A stretch of DNA of 9,523 bases from Pseudomonadota bacterium (GTDB lineage: Bacteria; Pseudomonadota; Gammaproteobacteria; Burkholderiales; Burkholderiaceae_C), in assembly GCA_023415035.1 (NCBI GenBank), contig JAEZLX010000075.1:1-9523 (forward strand). The letters run 5' to 3'. The notes below the pieces were generated by a model. It was not told the origin of the DNA. It ran no database searches and worked only from the letters and a program-made list of their open reading frames with translations. The translations under genes and the position numbers were made by a program. Positions 1-7,208 of the stretch are shown here, piece by piece (positions within the stretch are counted from its first letter, which is position 1; each line of letters begins with the position of its first letter).

Positions 1-403
1 GCAGCTCGTTGGCCGTACGCTGCGAAACCTGCAGCAGAATGCCATTGCGGATCGACGGCATGCGCGATTTGATGGCCGCGGCCGTTGACTCGTCCTTGAG
101 CTTGAGGGTGATGCCCAGCTGGGCAAAGCGGCTGCCGCCCGGGTCGGCCAGATTGACCACCATGCTGTCGAGCTCCAGATAGACGGGCGGGTGCTTGGGG
201 TCCACCTTCTGCGTGGCCTGCACCGCTTCGTCGAGTTCGTCGTACTCCTCCATGGCCTGCTGCTTCTTGATCCACAGCAGGGCGGCGACAGCGACGGCCA
301 GCGCCAACAGAACCAGACTGGCGATGATCAGCAGCAGTTTTCCCTTGCGCTTGGGCGCTGGTTGGCCGGCGTCGCCGGCAGGTGCGGTAGCAGATGCGGA
401 CAT
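1..403 (-). CDS. fliL: Flagellar basal body-associated protein FliL (5' part, cut by window edge)
   Basis: FliL is a single-pass inner-membrane protein that surrounds or supports the stator units next to the MS ring and affects motor torque. The visible 134 residues show the family layout: a short cytoplasmic N-terminus rich in Ala/Pro and ending in a basic KRKGK patch (residues 18-22), one hydrophobic membrane segment at about 23-45, then a charged periplasmic linker. The FliL-type periplasmic domain starts with VYLELDSMVVNLADPGGSRF (about 74-93), followed by a strand containing ITLKLKDES. The start ATG (403-401) has a good Shine-Dalgarno GGAGG six bases upstream. The 3' end lies outside the window; families of this type are usually about 150-190 residues, so most of the protein is present. 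It lies 148 bp downstream of fliK and appears to have its own promoter (475-542). In related bacteria it heads fliLMNOPQR, which cannot be seen here. Confidence 0.95.
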   Translation of the reverse strand, partial: MSASATAPAGDAGQPAPKRKGKLLLIIASLVLLALAVAVAALLWIKKQQAMEEYDELDEAVQATQKVDPKHPPVYLELDSMVVNLADPGGSRFAQLGITLKLKDESTAAAIKSRMPSIRNGILLQVSQRTANEL

Positions 404-474
404 GTTCTTCCTCCAGGGGCGCCGCCGCAACTGGGCGGGCTGCCGCAGGCGCGGTGGCCCGGGGCATGGAAGGC

Positions 475-542
475 ATTATTCGGCGCCCGGGGGCTGCCCT
501 TATGGAAGAAAAACACCCGTTTTCCCCGCTATTCGCGGGGGA
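475..542 (-). promoter_or_regulatory. Candidate class II promoter with FlhDC-like box upstream of fliL
   Basis: Read on the minus strand, half-site TCCCCCGCGAATAGCG (542-527) is separated by 10 bp from the inverse half-site GTGTTTTTCTTCCATA (516-501). Against the enterobacterial FlhD4C2 consensus AAYGSNNNAAATARCG / CGYTATTTNNNSCRTT this scores 9 and 8 of 13 informative positions. The left core AATAGCG is perfect, and the right half keeps TTT and CCAT. Twenty bp further on is AATAAT (480-475), five of six to a sigma-70 -10, inside CCGAATAAT. That predicts a start near 468, a box at about -74 to -33 and a leader of about 65 bases. This is where FlhDC sits on class II promoters, and the enteric fliL operon is class II. 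The matches were found and counted by eye. The same element occurs upstream of fliF. Confidence 0.5.
524..540 (-). repeat. Short GC inverted repeat just after fliK
   Basis: CCCCGC and GCGGGG flank a five-base loop, 11 bp beyond the fliK stop codon. On the minus strand the 3' arm is followed by AAAACGGGTG and only then by five Ts, so it is a poor intrinsic terminator. It overlaps the left half of the proposed FlhDC-like box, so its dyad symmetry may simply be part of that operator. It could also weakly attenuate read-through from fliK into fliL. Confidence 0.4.
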
Positions 543-551
543 TGATCGGGC

Positions 552-1802
552 TTAGACGAACAGGTCCAGCGGTCGGCTGCCGTCGGCGCGCCGCTTCGGC
601 GCGGACGTGGCTTGGGTCTCGTCCTGGCGGTGCGCCGCGGCGCCGCGCGCGAGCGCCACCGTGGAGGGTGCTTCTGGCCTGCCATCACGCCGTGCATCGG
701 ACGACTGCCGTCCACCCAGGGAGAGGTCAGCCAGGGTCATGCCTTCCTGGGCAAGCCGCTCGGCCAGGGTCTGGCCGGCGTCCTGCATCAGGCGCGAGCG
801 CGTCTGCTCGTCATCGGTTCGAAGCTCCACCTGCACGGTCTGTCCGGCCAGTTGCAGCTGGACGTCCAGTGCTTCGTCGCCGTCGCCGACTTTCAGCCGA
901 GCCTGCTGCAGCGGGCCGGCCTCCCAACGGGCCAGCATCTCTTCCTGCATCTCTTCGGCGCGAGCCTGGAAGGCCGCGGCTTCGCTGTTCTCGGTGCGGC
1001 TTTCCGCCATCGATTCTGTGTCGGCGGTGCCATCGTCCGTGTGTGTCTGGCTGCTGTCGCCACCCTGTTGGCCGGTGCCGTGGCCGGCGGACGGGCCCGT
1101 CACCGTCGCCACACCGTTCGAAACGCTGCCCGAGAGGTCGGCCGCTTCGATCGCCGTGCGGGCATCGAGGGTCAGGGTGCTGCGAGCCATCGCTCCGGGA
1201 TGCCAGGGTTGGGCGTCCTGGCCTCGCAGCAGGCTTACGGTGGGTGGCAGTGCCGTCGTGCCCTGACCGGCCTGAAGGCCGGCGACACCCACGGACGACG
1301 CGCGCCATGTCATGGTATGTGTGGTGGTGGCGTGGCCAGTGGCTCCCTTGGCAAAGCCTGCGGCCGGCGACTGTCCCTGGGCAGAGGCTTTCCCTTTGCT
1401 GGCAGGGTCATTCATTCGCCGCTCATGCTCGATCAGGAGGTCGATGTCTTGCGGCAGGTCCGAGGAACCGTCCCTGTGCAAGGGCTGCATGCCCAGTGCC
1501 GCCATTTCATCGTCCGATGCGTCACGCACTGTGGCGGGATAGCGCGATTGCAGCATCGCCTGAACCGGGTCGCCTGCGGTGGCGGGCTCATCCACGAGCT
1601 CCGACGTGTCGATGACGGGTGTCGGCTGCGCGGGCTCCAGCGCATTGCCGGCCAACCCCAGCAGCAGGGCGAACAGGTCGCCGGACGCGCCGGTGGCGGC
1701 GCTGTTTTCCTTGCTGCGCTCCGAGGTGCCCGAGGTCTTGTTCTCGGTCTGGACAGGCTTGCCTGCGGCGGGCGAGGAATGGGAAACTCCCGTGGTGCTC
1801 AT
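552..1802 (-). CDS. fliK: Flagellar hook-length control protein FliK
   Basis: FliK is secreted during hook assembly, acts as a molecular ruler, and then switches the export gate (FlhB) from hook to filament substrates. At 416 residues it is a usual length. The first roughly 280 residues are low in hydrophobic content and rich in Ser, Thr, Gly, Ala and Gln, as in ruler regions. A charged helix (about 272-300) leads into the C-terminal Flg_hook-type domain (about 302-362), with LDVQLQLAGQTVQVELRTDD followed by an amphipathic helix (LAERLAQEGMTLADL). The usual LxPxxLG element at the front of this domain is not obvious; KVGDGDEA stands there instead. The chain ends PLDLFV, like the conserved hydrophobic tail of other FliKs. 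The ATG overlaps the fliJ stop by four bases (ATGA), with GGAG seven bases upstream. It is the last gene of the fliFGHIJK run. Identity rests on the C-terminal domain plus position. Confidence 0.93.
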   Translation of the reverse strand: MSTTGVSHSSPAAGKPVQTENKTSGTSERSKENSAATGASGDLFALLLGLAGNALEPAQPTPVIDTSELVDEPATAGDPVQAMLQSRYPATVRDASDDEMAALGMQPLHRDGSSDLPQDIDLLIEHERRMNDPASKGKASAQGQSPAAGFAKGATGHATTTHTMTWRASSVGVAGLQAGQGTTALPPTVSLLRGQDAQPWHPGAMARSTLTLDARTAIEAADLSGSVSNGVATVTGPSAGHGTGQQGGDSSQTHTDDGTADTESMAESRTENSEAAAFQARAEEMQEEMLARWEAGPLQQARLKVGDGDEALDVQLQLAGQTVQVELRTDDEQTRSRLMQDAGQTLAERLAQEGMTLADLSLGGRQSSDARRDGRPEAPSTVALARGAAAHRQDETQATSAPKRRADGSRPLDLFV

Positions 1803-2272
1803 GGTCGGGCTCCGTGGCTGTTGAGGCGCAGCTGCTGCAGATAGACGTTCTGGGCCATTTCGTCCATGGCCTTCTGGTCCTGGCGCTGCGCGCGCAGGTC
1901 GATTTCCTGTTGCTTGCGTTGCTGGTACATGCGCAGGCCGGCGAGGTCGCGTTCCGCGTCCTGCACCTTGGCCTGCGCCTGTTCTATGCGGGCGTGGTGG
2001 CTGTCGAGCACGCTACGCTGGAATTCGATGGCGTGCCCGATCTTGTGCATGAACTGGCGGTGGTGATACAGCAGGTTGGCGTCCACGCCCTGGACGCTGC
2101 GTGCATGCCAGCGCTGTGTCGCTTCATCGGCATAGCTGGTCAGCTGGTCCATCTGGTCCTGGGCGTTGCGCAGTTCGCGCTGAAGCTGGGCCAGCTGGGC
2201 CAGTGCCTCGTCGCGTCGCTGCTCGGCGATTTCAACCACCTTCTCGATGGTGCGGATCGTGCTCTTCATCAT
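1799..2272 (-). CDS. fliJ: Flagellar export protein FliJ
   Basis: FliJ is the small coiled-coil stalk of the flagellar export ATPase. It sits in the FliI hexamer like the gamma subunit of F1, contacts the FlhA gate, and escorts chaperones. The 157-residue product is almost wholly helical and charged, with long heptad-like stretches at about 8-45 and 75-130. It carries the family landmarks DQLTSYADEATQRW (Tyr47), a central QFMHKIGHAIEFQ segment (Phe74) and a C-terminal QKAMDEMA-like end. Two adjacent ATGs are available (2272 and 2269). The first is preferred because AAGGA lies about six bases before it, and it gives a four-base ATGA overlap with the fliI stop. It also overlaps fliK by four bases downstream. 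The family is poorly conserved, so the call combines the motifs with its place between fliI and fliK. Confidence 0.93.
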   Translation of the reverse strand: MMKSTIRTIEKVVEIAEQRRDEALAQLAQLQRELRNAQDQMDQLTSYADEATQRWHARSVQGVDANLLYHHRQFMHKIGHAIEFQRSVLDSHHARIEQAQAKVQDAERDLAGLRMYQQRKQQEIDLRAQRQDQKAMDEMAQNVYLQQLRLNSHGARP

Positions 2273-3726
2273 CGGCTTCCTTCAGTCGCGGTCTGCTGCT
2301 GCCGTTGGGGCCGCCGGGGTTGGGCATCGCCTAGCACAATGCCTTCCATCTGCTGCAGGCATTCGGCCATGGAAGCGGGTTCGTTCATGCCCTGTTGCAG
2401 GAAGGCCTGCAGGGCCGGATAAAGCTGGATGGCGCGGTCCGTTTCCGGGTCGCTGCCGGCCACGTAGGCGCCCAGCTGGATCAGGTCGCGCGTGCGCTGG
2501 TAGCGCGCCCAGGCCGATCGGAAGCGCCGGGCCATCTCAATGTGCTTGGGCGTGGCGACGTTGTACATGACGCGCGAAGCCGAGGCCTCGATGTCGATCG
2601 CCGGGTAGTGTCCCGACTCGGCCAGCTGGCGCGAGAGCACGATGTGACCGTCCAGAATGGCGCGCGCGGCGTCGGCGATCGGGTCCTGCTGGTCGTCCCC
2701 TTCGGACAGCACGGTGTAGAAGGCGGTGATCGAGCCCACGCCGTTGAGGCCGTTGCCGCTGCGCTCGACCAGTTGGGGCAGGCGGGCGAAGCAGCTGGGC
2801 GGATAGCCCTTGGTGGCCGGCGGCTCGCCGATGGCCAGCGCGATTTCGCGCTGCGCCATCGCATAGCGCGTGAGCGAGTCCATCAGCAGTAGCACGTCCA
2901 GGCCGTCGTCGCGGAAGCGCTCGGCAATGGCGGTGGCATAGGCCGCACCCTGCATGCGCAGAAGCGGCGGTGCATCGGCCGGCGCGGCGACCACCACCGA
3001 GCGGCGGCGGCCCTCCTCGCCGAGGATGTCCTCGATGAACTCCTTCACTTCGCGGCCGCGTTCGCCGATCAGGCCCACCACGATCACGTCCGCCTTGGTG
3101 TAGCGGGCCATCATGCCCAGCAGAACGCTTTTGCCCACGCCGGAGCCGGCAAACAGGCCAAGGCGCTGGCCGCGGCCGACGGTGAGCAGCGCGTTGATCG
3201 CACGCACGCCGGTGTCCAGCGGCTCGCGTACCGGGGCACGGTCCATGGCGTTGAGCGGACCGCGCGCCATGGGGGCGATGTCGATGTTGGTGATCGGCCC
3301 CAGATGGTCCAGCGGCTGGCCGTGCGCATCCACCACGCGCCCCAGCAGGCCGGCACCCAGCGGCAGCCGCAACACCCCCAGGTCGCCCGGGGCGGGCAGG
3401 CGGTTGGGCTGCCCGAACACGGGCCTTGGCCGGTAGGGCGCCAGCGGGGTGACACGAGCGCCGCTGGCCAGACCCTGTGTGTCGCCGGCGGGCATGAGAT
3501 AGGCCTTGTCGCCCGAGAAGCCCACCACCTCGGCCAGGACGGGTTCCTTGTCGCCGTTGGCGATCAGGCACTGAGAGCCCACGGGCACCTTCAGGCCCAC
3601 GGCTTCGAGCACGAGGCCGGCCAGCCGCGTGAGCGTGCCGCTGGTCTCCAGAGATGTGGCCGTGCCCGCGCAACCGCGCAGGTCGGTCATGAATCGTTCC
3701 CAGCGCGGATCGGCCTGGTCAGGCAT
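2269..3726 (-). CDS. fliI: Flagellum-specific export ATPase FliI
   Basis: FliI is the cytoplasmic ATPase of the flagellar type III export apparatus. It is related to the F1 beta subunit and works as a hexamer with FliH and FliJ to load substrates at the gate. The 485-residue protein has an N-terminal beta-barrel domain (about 30-100). The nucleotide-binding domain follows, with P-loop AGSGVGKS (193-200, Lys199), GERGRE carrying the presumed catalytic Glu222, and Walker B LDVLLLMD ending at Asp283. The conserved block PPSCFARLPQLVERSGN (309-325) and SEGDDQQDPIADAARAILDG (341-360) precede a helical C-terminal domain. A Gln/Arg-rich tail of about 20 residues (from about 466) looks dispensable. 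Enteric FliI is about 457 residues. The ATG overlaps the end of fliH by eight bases, with GGAGGA five bases upstream inside fliH. Confidence 0.98.
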   Translation of the reverse strand: MPDQADPRWERFMTDLRGCAGTATSLETSGTLTRLAGLVLEAVGLKVPVGSQCLIANGDKEPVLAEVVGFSGDKAYLMPAGDTQGLASGARVTPLAPYRPRPVFGQPNRLPAPGDLGVLRLPLGAGLLGRVVDAHGQPLDHLGPITNIDIAPMARGPLNAMDRAPVREPLDTGVRAINALLTVGRGQRLGLFAGSGVGKSVLLGMMARYTKADVIVVGLIGERGREVKEFIEDILGEEGRRRSVVVAAPADAPPLLRMQGAAYATAIAERFRDDGLDVLLLMDSLTRYAMAQREIALAIGEPPATKGYPPSCFARLPQLVERSGNGLNGVGSITAFYTVLSEGDDQQDPIADAARAILDGHIVLSRQLAESGHYPAIDIEASASRVMYNVATPKHIEMARRFRSAWARYQRTRDLIQLGAYVAGSDPETDRAIQLYPALQAFLQQGMNEPASMAECLQQMEGIVLGDAQPRRPQRQQQTATEGSR

Positions 3727-4417
3727 TGCCGTCCTCCGGGCTCCATTCCGCCGTCATGCCCAGATTGCCGATGGCGCGCGCCCAGCGCTTTTCGATGCGG
3801 GCGTCCACCTTGGTGCTCGGGGTGTCGACGAGGCATCCGCCCGGCGAGAGCGAGGGGTCCTCCACCAGTTCCACTGCCCGGTTGCCGAACACGCCGGTCA
3901 TGCCATCGCGCAGTTGCGCCAGGTCGTCCGGGTGCAGGCGCACCGTGACCGGCAGGCCATCGTCCACGAGCTGCGAGACGGCTTCGGCCACGACCGGCAC
4001 CAGATGTGACACCGGGTTGCGCAGTTCCTGGCGCAGCACCTGGCGCGCCAGCTCGCACGCCAGTTCCATGACCTGCTCGGCCATCATGGCCTCACTGCGC
4101 TGCACTTGCTCGCGCATGCCCTGCAGCAGCTGCGCCATGCGGATGCCGGTTTCCTCGGCGGTGCGGCGGATCGCCTCTTCCATCGCCTCGCGCGTTTCGC
4201 GGGCGCCGGTTTCGCGGCCTTGCGCAAAGCCTGCGGCCAGGGCTTCCTGCCGGATGGCCTCGACCTGCGCTTCGTCCAGTGTGGGTTTCTCGGCCTCAGG
4301 GGCGTCGTCCGCGGCATGTTGTTCCAGCTCGTCGCTGCCGTCGACTGAGCTGAAGCGCCACGCCGAGAAGCCGTCGATTTCCTCGCGCGGGATGAAGCGT
4401 GCGAGCTTGTTAGACAA
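3719..4417 (-). CDS. fliH: Flagellar assembly protein FliH (ATPase regulator, probable TTG start)
   Basis: FliH dimers bind FliI, restrain its ATPase until export, and tether it to the C-ring through FliN and to FlhA. The 232-residue product begins with a short segment carrying aromatic residues (Phe17, Trp20, Phe22), which may be the FliN/FlhA anchor. A Glu-rich linker follows, then a helix with an AxxxGxxxGxxxG run (A59, G63, G67, G71), a hallmark of FliH. A long helix (about 72-120) and the C-terminal FliI-binding domain come next, with PVTVRLHPDDLAQLR and the conserved DARIEKRW near residue 205. The start is taken as TTG at 4417-4415. AGGAGGA lies exactly five bases before it, and the frame overlaps the fliG stop by eight bases, the same arrangement as fliH-fliI. 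In-frame GTGs at 4441 and 4438 have no ribosome-binding site and would add seven or eight residues. Confidence 0.93.
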   Translation of the reverse strand: MSNKLARFIPREEIDGFSAWRFSSVDGSDELEQHAADDAPEAEKPTLDEAQVEAIRQEALAAGFAQGRETGARETREAMEEAIRRTAEETGIRMAQLLQGMREQVQRSEAMMAEQVMELACELARQVLRQELRNPVSHLVPVVAEAVSQLVDDGLPVTVRLHPDDLAQLRDGMTGVFGNRAVELVEDPSLSPGGCLVDTPSTKVDARIEKRWARAIGNLGMTAEWSPEDGNA

Positions 4418-5408
4418 AGGCTTCCTCCTCGACGGCACCACCGATCACGATCTGGCCCTCGTCGGCAAGACGGCGCGCGATCTTGAGAATCTCCTTCTGC
4501 TGGTTCTCGATCTCTGACAGCCGGACAGGTCCGCGCGTTTCGAGATCCTCGCGGACGTTTTCGGCCGCCCGCGTGGACATGTTGCCCAGAATGAGTTCCT
4601 TGAGCTCGTTGGAGACGCCCTTGAGGGCGATGACAAGCACGTCGCCCGGCACTTCCTTGAGCACGAGTTGGATGGCGCGGTTGTCCAGCTTCGCGAGGTC
4701 CTCGAAGGTGAACATCTTGTCCATGATCTTCTGGGCCAGTTCCTGGTCGAAACCGCGGATCGCGTCGAGAACGGAGGCTTCGATCTGGGTGCCCATCATG
4801 TTGATGATCTCGGCGGCGGCCTTGATGCCACCCATCGAGGTCTTGCGGATCTTGTCGCCGCCGGCCAGTACCTTGTAGAGCACCTCGTTGAGGTCCTTGA
4901 GGGCTGTCGGCTGGATGCCTTCGAGCGTGGCGATGCGCACCATCACGTCGTTGCGCTGGCGCTCGTTGAAATGCTTGAGCACCGCGGCCGACTGGTCGAA
5001 CTCCAGGTGCACCAGGATGGCCGCAATGATCTGCGGGTGCTCGTTGCGCAGCAGTTCGGCGATGGACAGCGGGTCCATCCATTTGAGACTTTCGATGCCC
5101 GAGACGTCGCCGCCTTGGAGGATGCGGTCGATGAGCAGGGCCGCCTTGTCGTCTCCCAGCGCTCGCCGCAGCACGGCGCGCACGTAGTTGTCGGTGTCCG
5201 ACACCAGCAGCCGCTGCGATGCCGCCGCGGAGGTGAAGCGCTGCATCACCTCCGAGACCCGCTCGGTGGAGACGGCGCGCGTGCGCGCGATGGTCTCGCC
5301 GAGCTTCTGCACTTCCTTGGGCGAAAGGTGCTTAAACACCTCCGCCGCTTCCTCCTCGCCCAGCGACATCAGGAAGATGGCGGCGTCCTGCAGGCCCTGT
5401 TCATCCAT
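4410..5408 (-). CDS. fliG: Flagellar motor switch protein FliG
   Basis: FliG sits between the MS ring and the C-ring. Its C-terminal domain takes torque from the stators and its conformation sets rotation direction. The 332-residue protein has normal length and all three domains. The N-terminal domain (1-100) binds FliF, the middle domain has the EHPQ motif (123-126) for FliM, and the C-terminal domain begins after a Gly-Gly hinge (MGGIKAAAE, about 192-200). The MFTF motif (Met232-Phe233) is followed by the charged torque helix. Aligned by eye with E. coli FliG, Lys263, Arg280, Asp288 and Arg296 are kept, and Glu287 takes the place of one of the two Asps, a conservative change. The ATG has GAGGAA six bases upstream. 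The gene lies 25 bp after fliF and its end overlaps fliH. Confidence 0.98.
   Translation of the reverse strand: MDEQGLQDAAIFLMSLGEEEAAEVFKHLSPKEVQKLGETIARTRAVSTERVSEVMQRFTSAAASQRLLVSDTDNYVRAVLRRALGDDKAALLIDRILQGGDVSGIESLKWMDPLSIAELLRNEHPQIIAAILVHLEFDQSAAVLKHFNERQRNDVMVRIATLEGIQPTALKDLNEVLYKVLAGGDKIRKTSMGGIKAAAEIINMMGTQIEASVLDAIRGFDQELAQKIMDKMFTFEDLAKLDNRAIQLVLKEVPGDVLVIALKGVSNELKELILGNMSTRAAENVREDLETRGPVRLSEIENQQKEILKIARRLADEGQIVIGGAVEEEAFV
4423..4429 (-). promoter_or_regulatory. Ribosome-binding site that fixes the fliH TTG start
   Basis: AGGAGGA lies inside the last codons of fliG (encoding the Glu-Glu-Glu region) and ends five bases before the TTG at 4417. No ATG is available near here in the fliH frame, and the upstream GTG candidates have nothing similar in front of them. 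This makes the rare TTG the best start. Confidence 0.7.
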
Positions 5409-5433
5409 GGCTCGTTCCTCGCTGTTCCGTGCC

Positions 5434-7128
5434 TCAGACCGACCCGTCGCCGTGCACCCAGGTCTTGACGATGCTGGCCACGGCGGCGGGGTTTTCCAGT
5501 GCCAGGCGGCGCGCGTCCGACAGACGCGCTTCGTCAGGACTCATCAGGGCGGTGCCGGCGGACTCCGGCTGGGGCAGACCCGGGCGTTCCGGTGTCTCGT
5601 TGACGATGGCGTTCAGTTGCGGGGCATTGCGCACGACCGGCGCAGGCCTGGTCATCAGGCGCACGCCCGGCCGGACCAGGCCCAGCAGGACCAGCAGACC
5701 GGCGCCGACCAGCGCCAGCGGCCAGGCCAGGCTGCGACCCAGCTCGATGACCTCTGGCTTCTGCCACCAGGCCACGGGCGCGTCCTCTTCCTCCTTCTTC
5801 GGGAGCGTGAAGGGGGCATTGACCACGTTGACCGAGTCGCCACGCGTGGCGTTGAAACCGATCGTCTCCCGCACGAGGGCGGTCATCTGCTCGAGCTGCT
5901 CAGCCGGGATCGGCGCCAGCGCCTCCTTGCCGTTCCTGTCGAGCACCGGGCGATGGTTCACCGCCACCGCGGCGCTCAGGCGGCGGATCTGCCCTGTCGA
6001 CTCGCGCACCACGCGCACGGTCTTGTCCACCTCGTAGTTGATGACCGACTCGCGCCGCAGGCTGCCGGGGCGGTCGGTCCCCTGGCCGTTCACGCCGGTG
6101 GCCTGGGCGGGGCCGTTGATGGGCGACTCGCCCGTCGCCGGGGGCTGGTTGCTCACGGCACCCGGCACGCCGGCGGGCACAGGCGTGGGGGCCGCTCCGT
6201 CTTCCACGATCTGCTGGCTGCGGACGGCACCCGCCTCGGGGCTCTGGTTGGGACGGTGCTGTTCGCTGGTCGATTCGACCTGAGAGAAGTCGATCTCGGC
6301 GCTGACCTGGGCCTTGACGTTGCCCACGCCCACCAGGGGCTCGAGCATGTCCAGGATGCGGCGGGTGTAGAGCTGTTCGACCTGCTGGGCGTACTGGAGC
6401 TTGCGCAGGTCCACGCCCGTCTCCTGGCCTTCGGGGGACGAGGACAGGAGATTGCCGGCATCATCGACCACGCTCACGGCCTTGGGGTTCATCTCGGGCA
6501 CGCTGGAGGCCACCAGATGAACGATGCCGGCGATCTGCGCCTTGTCGAGTGTGCGGCCAGGGTACAGCGTGAGCAGCACCGAGGCCGAGGGTTTCTGCTG
6601 GGCGCGGAAGAAGCCGTTCTGGTTGGGCAGGGCCAGATGCACGCGCGCGGCCTGCACCGACGACAGCGACTGGATCGAGCGCGTGAGCTCGCCTTCGAGC
6701 CCGCGCTGGAAGGTCAGTCTCTCCTGGAACTGCGTCATGCCGAAGCGGTTGGACTCCATGAGCTCGAAGCCCGAGACGGATCCCTTGGGCAGGCCCTGGG
6801 AGGCCAGGCGAAGCCGCACGTCGTGCACCCGGTCGGCCGGCACCATGATGGCGCCGCCGCCCTCGGTGTGCCGGTACGGCACGTTCATCTGGGTCATTTG
6901 CGCGACGATGGCGCCGCCGTCCTTGTCGCCGAGGTTGGCGTAAAGGATGCGCCAGTCCGGCGGGCGGCTCATGAAGAACGTGGCCAGCGCGATGGCGATG
7001 AGGGCGACGACGCCCACGCCGAGGCGGATCTTCTGGGTCTTGTCCAGCCGTGCCAGCCCGGCGCCCAGCGCGCGGGGCGGTGGCGTGACGGGCTGAAGAT
7101 CCATGTTGGCGGCGACGGCGTTGCTCAT
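5434..7128 (-). CDS. fliF: Flagellar M-ring protein FliF
   Basis: FliF assembles into the MS ring in the inner membrane, the platform for the export gate, rod and C-ring. The 564-residue product has the expected order: a cytoplasmic start, a first membrane helix (about 34-54), and the periplasmic ring-building modules beginning DWRILYANLGDKDGGAIVAQ (about 58-77). A Pro/Gly/Asn-rich loop carries GVPGAVSNQPP, followed by VINYEVDKTVRVVRESTGQI. A second membrane helix (about 467-485) leads to a cytoplasmic tail ending LALENPAAVASIVKTWVHGD, the FliG-binding helix. The ATG at 7128 is chosen because it starts the family-like N-terminus. An in-frame GTG at 7251 would add 41 residues read straight through the promoter region. 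No clear Shine-Dalgarno precedes the ATG, only GAGAAAAAA about nine bases away. It is the first gene of the fliFGHIJK operon and diverges from fliE. Confidence 0.97.
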   Translation of the reverse strand: MSNAVAANMDLQPVTPPPRALGAGLARLDKTQKIRLGVGVVALIAIALATFFMSRPPDWRILYANLGDKDGGAIVAQMTQMNVPYRHTEGGGAIMVPADRVHDVRLRLASQGLPKGSVSGFELMESNRFGMTQFQERLTFQRGLEGELTRSIQSLSSVQAARVHLALPNQNGFFRAQQKPSASVLLTLYPGRTLDKAQIAGIVHLVASSVPEMNPKAVSVVDDAGNLLSSSPEGQETGVDLRKLQYAQQVEQLYTRRILDMLEPLVGVGNVKAQVSAEIDFSQVESTSEQHRPNQSPEAGAVRSQQIVEDGAAPTPVPAGVPGAVSNQPPATGESPINGPAQATGVNGQGTDRPGSLRRESVINYEVDKTVRVVRESTGQIRRLSAAVAVNHRPVLDRNGKEALAPIPAEQLEQMTALVRETIGFNATRGDSVNVVNAPFTLPKKEEEDAPVAWWQKPEVIELGRSLAWPLALVGAGLLVLLGLVRPGVRLMTRPAPVVRNAPQLNAIVNETPERPGLPQPESAGTALMSPDEARLSDARRLALENPAAVASIVKTWVHGDGSV

Positions 7129-7183
7129 GGGGTGTTTTTTCTCGGCTGCTGGGGCAGGGCGGATGGCGCCCTCATTGCGACCG

Positions 7184-7189
7184 ATTATT
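7184..7189 (-). promoter_or_regulatory. Candidate -10 element for the fliF operon
   Basis: On the minus strand AATAAT (five of six to TATAAT) lies inside CCGAATAAT, the same nine bases seen upstream of fliL. It is 19 bp from the near edge of the FlhDC-like dyad at 7209-7252. It predicts a start near 7177, the dyad at about -75 to -32, and a leader of about 49 bases to the fliF ATG. There is no convincing -35, as expected for an activator-dependent class II promoter. Confidence 0.45.
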
Positions 7190-7208
7190 CGGGCCACACC
7201 GGCCCGGC

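Noticed and set aside
476..502. Sigma-28 reading of the fliL upstream region (TAAG ... GCCGAATAA)
   Set aside because: The -10 has an extra A and the spacer is 10 instead of 11. The FlhDC-box plus AATAAT reading shares its geometry with the fliF region and fits better.
191..1844. Long plus-strand open frames antisense to fliL and fliK (up to 474 codons)
   Set aside because: They are overlapping, low-complexity Arg/Pro/Gly/Cys-rich translations with no family likeness. fliK and fliL on the other strand have starts, ribosome-binding sites and family motifs.
2537..3673. A 378-codon minus-strand frame within fliI
   Set aside because: It is the shifted frame of fliI, extremely rich in Arg, Gly, Pro and His, with no domain. 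The FliI frame has intact Walker motifs throughout.
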